Below, piece after piece: positions 1 through 11,004 of a stretch of 64,000 bases of DNA; the stretch's first letter is position 1; the number at the start of each line of letters is the position of its first letter. The position numbers and the translations under genes are program-made. Origin of the DNA: Pyronema omphalodes (Eukaryota; Ascomycota; Pezizomycetes; Pezizales; Pyronemataceae); contig JAJJXM010000108.1 in assembly GCA_024516155.1 (NCBI GenBank), positions 31,316-95,315 on the forward strand, written 5' to 3'. The notes under the pieces are model-generated. The model had not been told where the DNA came from, did not search any database, and was given only the letters and a program-made list of their open reading frames with translations.

Positions 1-590
1 GGGGATAATTACGTCGAGTCGTCGCGGTAATCCGTCTGTAATACTGTATCCCGCGCCGGTGCGACCTTCCAGCTGGGATCTGTCTGTGTATGCGATGACG
101 TTGGTCGGGTCGGTTCGCAAGGTGTTAAGGAGTTTGTTGTGTTCGACGGCCGCATCGGTCTTGGGAAGGGGTGAAATTGACATTCGGATGGGGTTGCGGC
201 GCCATGGGGTGTGGTTTGGGTGAGCTGTATTCTCGATATCGTTGTCGGGTAGCACCTATTTGCTCACTGATGGTAGCATGCTGACGAGACAGGACGGGGC
301 GTTACCGGGGGACTGCCAGGGGTGGTCGTACTCGTAGGGGTTGCATATGGAAGTGTGGAGGTGTAGGGGCACGGGGAAGGAGGAGGGGCAACGTTTCACA
401 ACGGGGTGGTGAGGGGGGAGGGAGAGAAGGCGGAGGACATATTTCCGGGTGCGGTGTTGCAAGCAGACTGAAAAGGGGGGTATAGCGGCTTCATTGTGGA
501 GGGCGATTATCGGTGTCGAGTGGAATGCGTTTAGGATTCGTTGGAGGGCTGAGTTTTGTTGGGTTTGAATGAGGTTGGCGAGACGTTTTT
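1..590 (-). pseudogene. LINE E: ORF2 fragment (end of RT region and start of RNase H)
   Basis: Minus-strand reading gives the block NSALQRILNAF, a leucine-rich stretch, and near the window edge AYTDRSQLEG, the first RNase H motif of Tad-type ORF2 with Gly changed to Arg. The same region of LINE C reads AYTDGSQLN. A TAG at 256-258 replaces the Trp found at this position in the LINE C copy. The piece runs off the left edge and is cut at about 590 by the 5' end of LINE F. It is most like family 2. It is a dead relic, and the oldest layer visible here. Confidence 0.8.
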
Positions 591-1023
591 GAGGGGAACA
601 ACAGAAACCGCTGACCCCCCCCGGCATTTTCGACAACAACCTCAAAATTTCCCGGCTCTGCCGACGGAAATCGCTTTATCGCACTCAGTTTACCCCGAAT
701 CCCGATTTCCAGGCCCAAATCCAGGTTCACCGTTGATTTTCAGCGGAAAACCGCGATTCTGGGACCTCCGGACCGGTCAACGGGCCTTTCCATCAACGCC
801 GCCCCACCACCCGCCCTCCGATCATCATACCAACCTCATTTTCGGTTTCGGCATACCGAATTCCCCCCCTCCCCAAATTCCCCTTTCGCCAGCAGCACTG
901 GTTGTGGTGGACCCCAAAATTTCCCCCCTCTCGGACCCCCTCTCCTCGCGAAAATTTTCTCTCGCCTAACTAGAGCCTCCCACGTGACGCGTAGCCTTTG
1001 CTTACGGAGATCCCGATTTAGCG
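591..1023 (+). promoter_or_regulatory. LINE F 5' untranslated region / presumed internal promoter
   Basis: About 430 bases precede the ORF1 ATG. They align by eye with the 5' regions of LINE A (15168-15609) and LINE B (58007-58445): the same C-run box at the start, the inverted repeat TTCGGT/ACCGAA (near 840-865) and the sequence AGCGATGGACGC over the start codon. Full-length LINEs of this type need an internal promoter; that this is it is inference. Confidence 0.6.
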
Positions 1024-2209
1024 ATGGACGCTAACTCGCCCCTCCCGCCGACCCCCTCGCTTATGCAGGCGCCAGTCGACACCTGCAGCCCTGCCACCCA
1101 AATTCCGACAACCCCGAGACACCAAATCATTGCCATCGACCCCACCTCTGTGATGTCCACCGACCCCTTCGCCGGAGCAGACGCCCCTCACGCCGGCACA
1201 TCCTCCACCATCGCCCCCTCCCGCAGAAAGCCCACCTCCTCTTCTACCCGCAACACCGCCCGCCTCAGCAGAATCTCCGAATCCGAAATCCACCTCCTCC
1301 GACGCACTGTCGGGGACATGAAACGTGCCGCCATTACTCGCCTCGACCGGACCCCATCGACAGCGACTCCGAGACCGACCTTGACGACGAAGAGGAATAC
1401 GAATCAACACTCCAGCCAAGCGCCGAATTCCTCACCACGATCGCCACCATGATCTCGAAAACCACCAACGACGCCCTTCGCCCTATAGTACAATCCATCG
1501 ACACCATCAACAGGCGACTCGACAAAATCACCAAACCCAACCAACTTTCACCGCAACAGCCCCAGCAACAGCCCCACCCCGGACCGACAACCACTGCCAC
1601 CCAACCCCTGACGATCTCCAGCAGTTGAAGGAGCGATGCCGCATGCTGGAAGCCACCCTCCGACACCACAACATTCCCCTACCGACCTCCACCAACCCCC
1701 GCCGCCACAACCGACCAGCAACAACCAAACCAGCAGCACCCTGGACCAGCGGAAACGCAGCAAACGACCTCCTCTCCTCCGACCACGCCCCTCGACGCAC
1801 CCCAATTGCACACCCAACCCCACGACCACCCCGACCGCGCCCCCAGTCCATCATCAAACCGTGCACCAACCCCCCTGAACTCAACGTGAACACCAGGGTT
1901 AGCGTAGGAATCGCCGTCAACACCGCTTTGGCCGAAACCCGGGCTCCACCTCACATGGGGGTAACTACGATAAGACAAAATGCGAACGGAAACCTCCTGC
2001 TAACCATGTCGGACAACACAACTGAGGAAGAGCTGACGGAGAACTTAGCTACGATACAGGAAGCCACAAAGACAGCCCACACCTCCCTATCCGAACCCCG
2101 CCTGAACCAGCGTTGGTACAAGCTCGCCGTGAACGGCATCCCCACAGACCTATAACCCGACACCCCTGAGGGCGTGCGCCCTCTCCAGGAAGAGATCGAA
2201 CGCAACAAC
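1024..2209 (+). pseudogene. LINE F ORF1 (gag-like), N-terminal two thirds, broken
   Basis: The start MDANSPLPPTPSLMQ matches LINE B ORF1 (MDANSPLPPNPSLMQ). The frame holds to about residue 100, then shifts; the shifted frame still carries ISKTTNDALRPIV, which LINE B has in frame. A second shift precedes the RCRMLEATLRHHN block, and a TAA at 2153-2155 stands where LINE B has Tyr. G1 is inserted after ACAAC (2205-2209), and the gene resumes at 30217 with the zinc-knuckle region. In intact copies the protein is an RNA-binding gag-like protein. This copy is decayed. Confidence 0.85.
2205..2209. repeat. 5-bp target duplication of G1 (ACAAC)
   Basis: ACAAC precedes the LTR here and follows the 3' LTR at 30217-30221. 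Removing G1 joins the two halves of LINE F ORF1 in register (Ile-Glu-Arg-Asn-Asn-Ser-Pro-Val). Confidence 0.9.
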
Positions 2210-2737
2210 TGTCACGGCACACGGCTGACGAGCAGTTGTGTTGTTGCGTCATCATTATGTTGTCGTTGTTGTTGTCGACATCGTGCCGTTGTCTTGCCGT
2301 GTTGTGTTGTGTTGTCGTTGTGTTGTTGTGTGTGCCGTGCCGTTGTGGTTGATAGACTGATTGATGATGGATGACGTACCATGAGCTGGAGAGCTGTGGC
2401 GTCGCAGGTGAATTGATGGAGAACGGAAGCTTCATGTAGCGATGTTGGATGACGGCCCAGCAAGAGTGCTGGCCGCCCCTTTGTACATAAGGAGGCTTGC
2501 CTCCCCGTTGTCGAGTTCTCCATCGAACGTCTTGTGTCTTTCCCTTGTTCTTAATAAAGACTTCTCCTTCCAGTCCCACGTCATTCTTGTCCTTGTCCCT
2601 GTTCCTGTTTCGTGTGCCGTCCGTCTGACGAGGACTTCGGTCCTTGTCTTTCCGTTCCCCGTCCTGGAACCCGCCTAGTCCCCCTTGCCGGTAGTGTTCA
2701 GTGTGTTCTTTGAACGTCCGTTCCTAGTTCCCTGACA
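2210..2737 (+). repeat. G1 LTR, extra copy produced by the 1.7-kb duplication
   Basis: 528 bp, begins TGTCACGGCACACGG and ends CCCTGACA (TG...CA). It contains a poly(A) signal AATAAA at 2553-2558. It is nearly identical to 10477-11004 and slightly more different from the 3' LTR at 29689-30216. This copy is the original left border of G1 in LINE F; the copy at 10477 is the one still joined to the G1 body. Confidence 0.92.
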
Positions 2738-3160
2738 TTACGTTCCATCGAATAATTATTCAACCAACACGCATGAACCCCACCGGTTCTGCTGGGACCT
2801 ACGCCTTAAAACAAGCCCTGGAAACGCACACCCTAAACGAAACCTTCGGGATTTCCGACCGATTCGCTGGCGCAGTGCGAAGAACCATCCGAAGAGCAGA
2901 AAATCACTGCTACCTTGTGGTCCGCTGGGAACTCCAGGACTGCACTTACCAGGAGCACGTCCGCCACACCATCAGACTCAAGCCAATCCTCCGAGCCCGC
3001 CAGAATGCACGTTAAACTTATCGACGAAGGACACTGGCAGCAAATTGTGAACGCTGCCTCCATGACCCAGTTCCCTGACGGCCATGAACCGCTTACTTTC
3101 ACCAAACAACTCGCGCAATCCATCCTAGACGCTCAAGACCACCCCACGGGCTATCTCTTA
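2738..3160 (+). pseudogene. G1 leader and start of gag, severed by LINE D
   Basis: Holds the untranslated leader, a small ORF beginning MNPTGSAGTYALKQ (2773) and the overlapping start MHVKLIDEGHWQQ at about 3004. It is a duplicate of 11005-11427. The reading frame ends at the LINE D tail. Confidence 0.85.
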
Positions 3161-3959
3161 TTTATTTATTTATTCATTCATTAACTCATACACGCATCCA
3201 ACCGTAAGGTTATGGCGGAATCTACAGTAAATACAAAATTAAGAAACCCGGGTGTTAGGCCAAGCTCTCACTGGGTATGCCCCAGAGCTTGTCGTTAGGG
3301 TGTGGGGTTGTAGACCCCCAAGTCTCGTTGTGCTTTTGTTCGTCAAGCGTCGTCTGTTCCAGGAGCCCTGTACGCTCGGAGGCCACCTCGCCGGGTCGTT
3401 CCCCCATTTCCTCCACCCTTCCCCTCCCTTTTTTAACCGTTTTTCCACCTTTATTTCCTCCACAAAGCAAAAACAAACAAGCAAAAGAAAAGAAAAGAAG
3501 ATATAACTCCCCCGGGTCAACGCCCCCCCATCGCACCTCTCTCCCCTGTGCCACTACCCTACTCTACGTCCCTCCCCTCGCCCTTCACCACGCTCCTCCC
3601 TCTCGGCTCGCCGGCCATCCATCGTCCCACTCCGTCCACTTCTCTCCGCGTCACCATCTCGTACTCGCCTCATTCGTGCTCCTCCCGTCCGTCTCCACCG
3701 CGTCTCTCCTCTCCCTCGGCTCCTCGCCTCACTTTCACTCCCGTTTCAAAAAGAAAAAACACAAGACTCCGTTCTCCACAACAACCACGCCTCCGCTCTC
3801 CCAGTCTCCCGTCTCCACTCTCTCCTCCTCATCGTCCGCTTCCTCCCCCTCCCCTTTCCCCCGTCTCTCTCTCCGCTCTCGCCTCCCGCTTCTCCCTCCC
3901 TCCGTCCTCCTCCTACTTCTTTTTATTATTATTTTATGTTATTATTTTTTTTTTTTTTT
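3161..3959 (-). other. LINE D 3' untranslated region with terminal hairpin and AAAT tail
   Basis: Reading on the minus strand: a poly(A) stretch follows the ORF2 stop at once (3944-3960), then a purine-rich stretch, the shared GGAGGAAATAAAGGTGG module (about 3410-3460), a G/C hairpin near 3300, and the terminal hairpin at 3193-3217. That hairpin has outer stem CGC/GCG, an internal loop with CAT on one side, inner stem AACC/GGTT and loop TTAC. AAAT repeats end the element. Such 3' hairpins are recognised by the reverse transcriptase in stringent LINEs; that role is inference here. Confidence 0.75.
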
Positions 3960-6900
3960 TTAATTATTAGAGGTAACCGCGTGCTCGTCCGTCAGGTCCA
4001 GCAGCGTCCCCCAGTCTGTTGTCAGCGTAGCAGATGTGTCCTCCTCAGCGGGGAGTTTACTTAACCTTGCGTGAGCCCACTCCGCAGTTGCTATCTTGGT
4101 CTCTGAGATCATAGCGGACAGTGCTTTGGTTCCGGCGGTGGTATGTAAGATTGTCGGTAGTGTGAGGTGTCGTCGTCGTGGGATTTTCAGTGTACGTCGC
4201 AGTTCGGTCCGTTGGGAAGTGAAGTAGGGGCACGAGAGAATGAGATGTTTGGGGGATTGCGGAGGGTGAAGGGGGCATGAGCACGAGCGGGAGGGGTATT
4301 GGGCGGTGGGGGGATGAGCAAGGCAGTCCAAAAAATAACCGTGTCCGGTTCGCAATCCCAAGATTGCGGTTGATAGTTTGCGTGGTAGGGCCGTGTAGGC
4401 ATGATCGAGGCGTCGACGGTGTGGGGCGTCGTATGTTTTAAGTTTCGGCGCGGAGGAGTACCAGGTCGTCCAGTCATGGATGTATTGATCGTGAATCTGT
4501 CGGCGTATCCAGGACAGGGAGACCGGTAGCGAAGAGGGGGGAGTTAGGGTGGTTGCAGTTTTGGCGAGGAGGTCGGCTTGGTCATTCCCGGGTATATCGG
4601 TATGTCCTGGGACCCAATGTAAGGTGACGGATGTGTCTTTGGAACGGAGGGAGGAGGCGATGTCGTGTATAGCGCGGGCGAGCTCTTGGCCCGGACCACA
4701 TGTTGTGCGGGAGGCGCGGAGGATGGCCGCCTGGTTGTCTGTAAAGACGTGTATCCGGCGGCGTCGGAGGTGGTTGTGGGAGATGATTTTGTGGCACATC
4801 TCGAGGCAGTCGTGAATTGCTCGTAGCTCGGCGTCGAACACTTCCGTGGTCGTGCCCATGGGGATGGATTCGTTGACTTGACGGGGGAAACCTGAGGTGA
4901 TGCAGTATCCGGCGCCTGTTTTTCCTTCGAGTTGGGAGCCGTCTGTATAGGCGATAATGTTGGTTTTGTCGTCACTCAGGTCGCGGATCAGCGAGAGGTG
5001 TTCGACGGCGGCTTCGGGTTTGGGGAGGGAGGATATCTTTATTCGTAGGGGTGAGCTTATCCACGGGGTGGGATTTGGGTGTGCCGTGTCCTCGATTACG
5101 TCGTCTGGTAATATCCACTGACCGACGGAGCGGAGCATGCGAACGAGGCGCGAGGGGGCTTTCTGGGTGGTGTTCCAGGGGTAGTCATATTCGGACGGGT
5201 CACATATGGAGGTGGGGAAGTGGTTGGGCACGGGGAAGGAGGAAGGGCAGCGTCTAACTACGGGGTGGGAAGGGGGGAGGGAGAGGAGGCGGAGAACGTA
5301 TTTGCGGCTGCGGCGTTGAAGGTGAACAGCGACGGGGGGTATGGCGGCTTCGTTGTGTAGGGCCACTATGGGGGTCGATGTGAATGCGTTTAGTATGCGG
5401 CGTAGGGCGGAGTTTTGTTGCGTTTGTAGTGTGCTGGCCAGTCCTTTTTGTCCATTCCACCAGATCTCAGAGCCAAAATCCGACCTAGAGGTTACACACG
5501 CTTGATAAAGTGTACGGGTCGCTGAGGGGGACAGACCTGTTTCGTGACATACCAAACTTCGGAGGGCGTTGAGGGACCTAGCGGCGGCCGTCAGTCTTAT
5601 TTTTACATGTTGGGAGAAGGAAAGTTTGCGATCAAAATGTATGCCAATCCACCGGACCACGTCCTTGCTGCCTCCTTGTGTCCCAGGGGTGACTATGGTG
5701 CCGTTAGGTAAGCGCACGTTTGTTGCTTCGCTGTGTTCATCGATTCGCGACTTATGGAAGTGCAGCATCTCCGATTTGGAATCGTCGAATGCTACCGCGT
5801 TCGTCTGCGCCCAGTTGAATGCGGTGCGAGCGGCTGCTTCCAGGGCGCGCGCATTTTGTTCTCTCGTTCGTCCATGGGCCACCAAGGCAACGTCGTCTAT
5901 ATAGCTAGGGGTCAACAGGGTCGGGTGTTCGGATTGTAAGGCGTCAAAGAGGGGGCGAAGGTATATGAGGAAGAGTATTGGCGACGCGGGGGATCCCTGG
6001 GGAATGCCGGTTTGAATTGGACGCTGTGAATCTGTTCTGCCGTCAAATGATAGGGCGGTTGTGCGGTCACTTAAGAATGAGGAACACCACGATATTACCG
6101 CCTGTGGGCAGCCGAGTGAGTGCATAGTTGCCAGTAATCTGGCGGAGGAGACGTTATCGAAAGCTCCTCGTACATCTAAAAATAGGGCAGACGTCACGAA
6201 GCGATTTCCCGCGTTAACTTCTACCTCATGCGTCAGTGCCATCGCGGCGTCAATTGCCGAGCGCTTTGGGCGCCCGCCAATCTGGTCCTTATGCAGGATG
6301 TCGTGCGACTCCGCCATAAGGCTGAGCCGGGTCGCCACGAGTTTTTCTAACACCTTGCCCAAGCAGTTGAGTAAGGCGATCGGGCGGTATGCCTTTATGG
6401 CGCTATAGTCCGGTTTGTTTGGTTTAGATATCACCACCGTCGTGGCCTCTCGCCAGCTCCGCGGGTGATATCCTTTCGTTCCTAATGTTGAGTACAGGGC
6501 GTTGAAAACTTTGGGGACTGCATCGTACGCCTTCCTAAGGCACGCGAACGTGATGGAGTCCGGGCCGGGGGCTTTCTTGGGGGAGGATGTTGTGATAGCG
6601 GTACGAATGTCTTCGGGGGTGAATGTTTTCCAGGGGAGTTGGGGGTTGGGTCGTGAGGTGCGTGTGGGGGGGGCAGCTGGGGGGGGAGGGAATAACGCTT
6701 GAAAGGCCTCTACCTTACTGTCGAAGTCGACGCATACCTTCTCCATTCCTCCTACCTGTGTCTTGATCGGTGGTGTCAATTGAGCGCGGCGCGGGTTTGT
6801 ATATCGGAAGGCCGCCCATATGTCTGGTCCTTCCACCGCGGCTAAGTATTCCTTCCACATGGAGTCCTTTGCATGTCGGACTTTCCTGTAGTGGGAGTTT

Positions 6901-7961
6901 CGAGACTGTTTGTATTCGGCGAGGTGTTGGGGAAGGCGGGTCTGTTTCCATCTCCTCCTGGCCCGGGTCATGTCTTTACGTGTCAGGCGTACCTCCTCCG
7001 TCCACCATCTCTTCGACCGCGGGGTTGGGGTGAGGGTAGGTGTTGATATCGCGGCGGCGGTTTGGATAGAGTCGCGAAGGAGGGCAGCCCATTCGTCGAG
7101 GTTCTCGGCGGAGGGGTTGGCTCGGAGGTGGGACCACCGGGGGTAGGAAGCTTCGGTGAGGCGTTGCAATTCTTCGGTGAAGGTCTCCCAGTCCGTCTTG
7201 CGCCAGTTTAGTCGTGTAGTGTCGCCTGCGGTGTTGTGGTGGTCTGGGTGTGAGGAGTTGATTTGGAAACGGATCACCTCGTGGTCCGATCCCGTGGCAA
7301 TGCCGTCGTCAATGGCCCAAGAAGAAATTTCCCTTGCCATCGCCGGGGCTGCCAGAGTCAGGTCGAGGACCGAAGAGCCCGATCCGTCTCGATAGTGGTA
7401 AGTAGGAACGTCCGGGACGTTTACCAGTTGCCAGTGATGGTCTTCCATCAGTTCCACCAGCACGTCTGCTCTCGCTGGTCTGCGTGCGTGGGAGTTCCAC
7501 AGAGGGTGATGGGCATTGAGGTCCCCTGTGATCACGCAACGGTGGGGGAGAGTGAGGGGGGTAAGGGAGCGGGGGACGGTATATAATTTTGTTTGGGGGT
7601 CTTTTTCATTATAGATATTTAAGAGGTAAAAGGAGGGAATGAGTGTGGTGCTAACCTCGAGTACCTGGAGGTCAGTATCTCCGCTGACGTCCGGTCTTGG
7701 TGTGACTCGAACATGTGGGTTGAGGCGAGAGATATATGCAGCAGTGCGATTGACTTTGTCGTGGCTGCGGGGGGGAAGTAACAAAAGGAAATCTGGATGT
7801 GTGATTGCGTACCGGGGATCTTTAACGTTAATCTCTTGTACCAGCAATATGTCTATTTTGGATCCTGCTGAGTTCAGCAGTGTTGTTAGTGCGGTCGCGC
7901 TGCGATTGGTGTTATGTGACACGATGCGAAGGGTCGCCGCTGATGAGTCGTATCTATTCAT
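3960..7961 (-). CDS. LINE D ORF2: endonuclease, reverse transcriptase, RNase H (1333 aa)
   Basis: Replication protein of a Tad-type LINE. The N-terminal APE-like endonuclease shows ILLVQE, ITGDLNAHH and GSDHEVIRF. The reverse transcriptase follows with RPIALLNCLGKVLEKL, GIPQGSPASPILF and YIDD at residues 687-690. RNase H begins TDGSQLEG at about 1006 and includes DAELRAIHD, TDNQAAI and HWVPGHTDIPGND. The C-terminus has CSCPLHPPQSPKHLILSC, a Cys/His motif. The enzyme would nick genomic DNA and copy its RNA at the nick. No stop or shift is seen, so it could be active. Its ATG overlaps the end of ORF1 by 8 bases (ATGAATAG), suggesting reinitiation after ORF1. ORF2 is expected to depend on ORF1, whose start is missing in this copy. 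Confidence 0.93.
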   Translation of the reverse strand: MNRYDSSAATLRIVSHNTNRSATALTTLLNSAGSKIDILLVQEINVKDPRYAITHPDFLLLLPPRSHDKVNRTAAYISRLNPHVRVTPRPDVSGDTDLQVLEVSTTLIPSFYLLNIYNEKDPQTKLYTVPRSLTPLTLPHRCVITGDLNAHHPLWNSHARRPARADVLVELMEDHHWQLVNVPDVPTYHYRDGSGSSVLDLTLAAPAMAREISSWAIDDGIATGSDHEVIRFQINSSHPDHHNTAGDTTRLNWRKTDWETFTEELQRLTEASYPRWSHLRANPSAENLDEWAALLRDSIQTAAAISTPTLTPTPRSKRWWTEEVRLTRKDMTRARRRWKQTRLPQHLAEYKQSRNSHYRKVRHAKDSMWKEYLAAVEGPDIWAAFRYTNPRRAQLTPPIKTQVGGMEKVCVDFDSKVEAFQALFPPPPAAPPTRTSRPNPQLPWKTFTPEDIRTAITTSSPKKAPGPDSITFACLRKAYDAVPKVFNALYSTLGTKGYHPRSWREATTVVISKPNKPDYSAIKAYRPIALLNCLGKVLEKLVATRLSLMAESHDILHKDQIGGRPKRSAIDAAMALTHEVEVNAGNRFVTSALFLDVRGAFDNVSSARLLATMHSLGCPQAVISWCSSFLSDRTTALSFDGRTDSQRPIQTGIPQGSPASPILFLIYLRPLFDALQSEHPTLLTPSYIDDVALVAHGRTREQNARALEAAARTAFNWAQTNAVAFDDSKSEMLHFHKSRIDEHSEATNVRLPNGTIVTPGTQGGSKDVVRWIGIHFDRKLSFSQHVKIRLTAAARSLNALRSLVCHETGLSPSATRTLYQACVTSRSDFGSEIWWNGQKGLASTLQTQQNSALRRILNAFTSTPIVALHNEAAIPPVAVHLQRRSRKYVLRLLSLPPSHPVVRRCPSSFPVPNHFPTSICDPSEYDYPWNTTQKAPSRLVRMLRSVGQWILPDDVIEDTAHPNPTPWISSPLRIKISSLPKPEAAVEHLSLIRDLSDDKTNIIAYTDGSQLEGKTGAGYCITSGFPRQVNESIPMGTTTEVFDAELRAIHDCLEMCHKIISHNHLRRRRIHVFTDNQAAILRASRTTCGPGQELARAIHDIASSLRSKDTSVTLHWVPGHTDIPGNDQADLLAKTATTLTPPSSLPVSLSWIRRQIHDQYIHDWTTWYSSAPKLKTYDAPHRRRLDHAYTALPRKLSTAILGLRTGHGYFLDCLAHPPTAQYPSRSCSCPLHPPQSPKHLILSCPYFTSQRTELRRTLKIPRRRHLTLPTILHTTAGTKALSAMISETKIATAEWAHARLSKLPAEEDTSATLTTDWGTLLDLTDEHAVTSNN

Positions 7962-9733
7962 CAGCGGTCATGGTGGTGTCGGCGATGGGGTTTATTTCGG
8001 AGGGGATGGCGTCTAGGGGTGTTGTCTCCGGGCGAGTCTTCTGCCAGGCTTCCCTGACGACGTTCACTTTGACGGGGCAGCGGGTGCTGTATGCGGCGTG
8101 GTGGACGTCTGTGAGTCCAGCGGCGACACAATTGGCACACTTGTAGAGGGTGTGTTGACATTTGCGGCCCTGGATTGTGGGACACTGGCTGCATTGGTGA
8201 TATTCGGTGGGGTGAGGGGCGGCGCATATCGCGCAAGCGGGGCCATTGTCAGCTGGGCAGATTGCATGATGATGTCCGAATTTCTGGCACCTGCGGCATT
8301 GGTCAATGGAACGGGCGGTGAAGAATTCTGTCACCTTGCGTTGTTCGAATAATACTGTCACCTTTGTTCTCTTGAGGAGGTTGTATTCCTCGCTGGACTT
8401 CAGTGCGATCATCACACTGGAGGCGGTCTTACCAACACGCTTGTCCGGGTGAGAGATGTACCTTGGGGGTTGTGTCAGGCGTACTTTGTGGTTCGTCTCG
8501 ATTTCTTGCTGCAATTTTTGCATACCCTCGGCGGTGTCCTCGTAGTAGTCCGTGGGGATTCCGTGGACTGCCAGCTTATACCATTTTTCGTTAAGTCGGG
8601 GGGGCAAGAGGTTCGGGTGGACTGTGCACGCAGCGGCGTGGATAACAGAGAGGTGGGGGGTGAGATCGGTAATGGATGTGTTCGGGGAGGGGGTAAGCAT
8701 GAGGCTTCCTGCCATATTTTTCCTAACCGTCATGATGTTTCCTTCCACCTTCGCCTTGTGTAGGGCTTCGTTGATAGCTAATCCAATGGCGATCTTAGAG
8801 CTATCGGGCAGGGCACGGGGGTCAGGGCAGGGGATCACAATGTCTTGGACGCGGGGGGGGTTCTTGCGTTGGGGGTTGGGTTTGGTGGTCTTAGGGGGGG
8901 TCTTTGATGGGGCATCGGCTTTCTCTTTGAACAACTTGGTGGCCGCGGGTATTGGTCCTTGCCACGGTTCGTTCGCCTGGGGTGGGGGAGGGGGTAGGTG
9001 AGGGGGAGGAGTGAGCTCGTTCTTCCGGAGTTCAGCTTCGGCGTTCAAGCACCTCTGCTTCCAGTACTCGGCTTCGCTGAGGCGGGGGGCATGTTTGGAG
9101 GGTAAATCGAGAGGGGCGTTAACGGGCTGGGTATCGGGGCTGGTGGTCTCAAGGGGGGTGGGGGATGCGGAGACGGGGGTGGGGGACACGGCGGTAGCTG
9201 TTCCTTTCGGTAGGAGGGACGGGGCGAGGAGTTGGACGGCGTCGTAGATGGATTGGAGGAGGGACTGGTTCTTGTTGATTGTCTTGAACGCTTTGTTGAT
9301 TCTGTCGTTCGTTGTCTGGTCGGCGTGACGAAACATGTCCGCGGTGGTAGCAAGATTGTGGTGGAGGACGTCGATGGATTGAGCGAGGTCGGCGTTGCTG
9401 GGAGGTGTGGCGTTAATCGGAGCGGTGTCGGGGTGGAGTCGTTTGACTAGTGCAGGAACGGGGGTGGAGTCTTCGGCGATATGGGTGATAGTATGGGCAG
9501 TGGAGGCGGCGGGGCGTTTTTTCTGTTTTCCGGTGGTTTGTTGGATGGAGTATTTAGGGTCATTGTTGCTCAGTTGATCGGGGGTGTCGGAGTTTTCGGG
9601 GAGGGGTTTTTTGTTGTGGGGTGTTTTGGGTGGGGCGTTGGTGGTGTTGCGAGAAGTTGGCGTTGGGGAGCTGTCTCGGGGAGACGCGTCGTCGTCGCTG
9701 GAATCCTCGCTGACGTCAGAGCACGTGTCCACA
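7954..9733 (-). CDS. LINE D ORF1 (gag-like, zinc knuckles), N-terminally truncated
   Basis: About 592 residues remain. The retained part begins VDTCSDVSEDSSDDDA, has a long Pro/Thr-rich linker, the conserved RLNEKWYKLAVHGIP block, then three Cys/His knuckles: CRRCQKFGHHHAIC, CAICAAPHPTEYHQC and the CQHT..CANC group. It ends TMTADE with TAG inside the ORF2 start. The frame happens to stay open past 9733 into antisense LINE F sequence; those extra residues are not part of the gene. The protein presumably coats the LINE RNA. No genuine start codon survives. Confidence 0.85.
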
Positions 9734-10476
9734 AACGACGCCCTTCGCCCTATAGTACAATCCATCGACACCATCAACAGGCGACTCGACAAAATCACCA
9801 AACCCAACCAACTTTCACCGCAACAGCCCCAGCAACAGCCCCACCCCGGACCGACAACCACTGCCACCCAACCCCTGACGATCTCCAGCAGTTGAAGGAG
9901 CGATGCCGAATGCTGGAAGCCACCCTCCGACACCACAACATTCCCCTACCGACCTCCACCAACCCCCGCCGCCACAACCGACCAGCAACAACCAAACCAG
10001 CAGCACCCTGGACCAGCGGAAACGCAGCAAACGACCTCCTCTCCTCCGACCACGCCCCTCGACGCACCCCAATTGCACACCCAACCCCACGACCACCCCA
10101 ACCGCGCCCCCAGTCCATCATCAAACCGTGCACCAACCCCCCTGAACTCAACGTGAACACCAGGGTTAGCGTAGGAATCGCCGTCAACACCGCTTTGGCC
10201 GAAACCCGGGCTCCACCTCACATGGGGGTAACTACGATAAGACAAAATGCGAACGGAAACCTCCTGCTAACCATGTCGGACAACACAACTGAGGAAGAGC
10301 TGACGGAGAACTTAGCTACGATACAGGAAGCCACAAAGACAGCCCACACCTCCCTATCCGAACCCCGCCTGAACCAGCGTTGGTACAAGCTCGCCGTGAA
10401 CGGCATCCCCACAGACCTATAACCCGACACCCCTGAGGGCGTGCGCCCTCTCCAGGAAGAGATCGAACGCAACAAC
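9734..10476 (+). pseudogene. LINE F ORF1 middle section, second copy
   Basis: Repeats 1467-2209 and carries the same lesions, including the TAA before the ACAAC target. It encodes the RCRMLEATLRHHN block and the NQRWYKLAVNGIP block out of frame with any start codon. The shared lesions show that LINE F had already decayed when the duplication formed. Confidence 0.85.
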
Positions 10477-11004
10477 TGTCACGGCACACGGCTGACGAGC
10501 AGTTGTGTTGTTGCGTCATCATTATGTTGTCGTTGTTGTTGTCGACATCGTGCCGTTGTCTTGCCGTGTTGTGTTGTGTTGTCGTTGTGTTGTTGTGTGT
10601 GCCGTGCCGTTGTGGTTGATAGACTGATTGATGATGGATGACGTACCATGAGCTGGAGAGCTGTGGCGTCGCAGGTGAATTGATGGAGAACGGAAGCTTC
10701 ATGTAGCGATGTTGGATGACGGCCCAGCAAGAGTGCTGGCCGCCCCTTTGTACATAAGGAGGCTTGCCTCCCCGTTGTCGAGTTCTCCATCGAACGTCTT
10801 GTGTCTTTCCCTTGTTCTTAATAAAGACTTCTCCTTCCAGTCCCACGTCATTCTTGTCCTTGTCCCTGTTCCTGTTTCGTGTGCCGTCCGTCTGACGAGG
10901 ACTTCGGTCCTTGTCTTTCCGTTCCCCGTCCTGGAACCCGCCTAGTCCCCCTTGCCGGTAGTGTTCAGTGTATTCTTTGAACGTCCGTTCGTAGTTCCCT
11001 GACA
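10477..11004 (+). repeat. G1 5' LTR
   Basis: TGTCACGG...CTGACA, 528 bp, with a run of TTG/GTT repeats near the start and AATAAA at about 10820. It is joined to the G1 gag leader. Confidence 0.93.

Larger units (their letters stand above)
591..2209 (+). mobile_element. LINE F (family 1), 5' portion
   Basis: Plus-strand Tad-type LINE whose 5' box (ACCGCTGACC followed by a C run, then GGCATTTTCG) starts inside LINE E. The element continues after G1 at 30217 and is cut again at 34190 by LINE C. Its own 3' end is not in the window, so its target duplication cannot be checked. Start position is accurate to a few bases only. Confidence 0.8.
1467..3160. repeat. Direct duplication, left copy (1694 bp)
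   Basis: Bases 1467-3160 recur at 9734-11427 at a constant offset of 8267. The unit spans the end of LINE F ORF1, the G1 LTR and the start of G1 gag. The two copies flank LINE D exactly: the left one stops where the LINE D tail begins, the right one starts where LINE D ends. I saw a few single-base differences, for example CCGCATG versus CCGAATG near 1646/9913, and two near 2705-2725. Confidence 0.9.
3161..9733 (-). mobile_element. LINE D (family 2), 5'-truncated, with intact ORF2
   Basis: Minus-strand Tad-type LINE. Its 3' end at 3161 is an AAAT-repeat tail, and its 5' end at 9733 lies inside ORF1, so it lacks the 5' untranslated region and the ORF1 start. ORF2 is complete. Instead of the usual 12-15 bp duplication it is flanked by the 1694-bp direct repeat 1467-3160 / 9734-11427. 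Confidence 0.88.

Noticed and set aside
2212..2560. Open frames within the G1 LTR made of Cys/Val or His/Asn repeats
   Set aside because: They arise from TTG/GTT repeats and appear only because the LTR is present three times.
3416..3960. Pyrimidine-rich strand read as Pro/Ser/Leu-rich proteins
   Set aside because: This is the purine-rich 3' region of LINE D on the other strand.
9734..9936. A long minus-strand frame that would extend LINE D ORF1 to about 660 residues
   Set aside because: The extra N-terminal residues are the antisense of LINE F ORF1 in the duplicated segment; the element ends at 9733.
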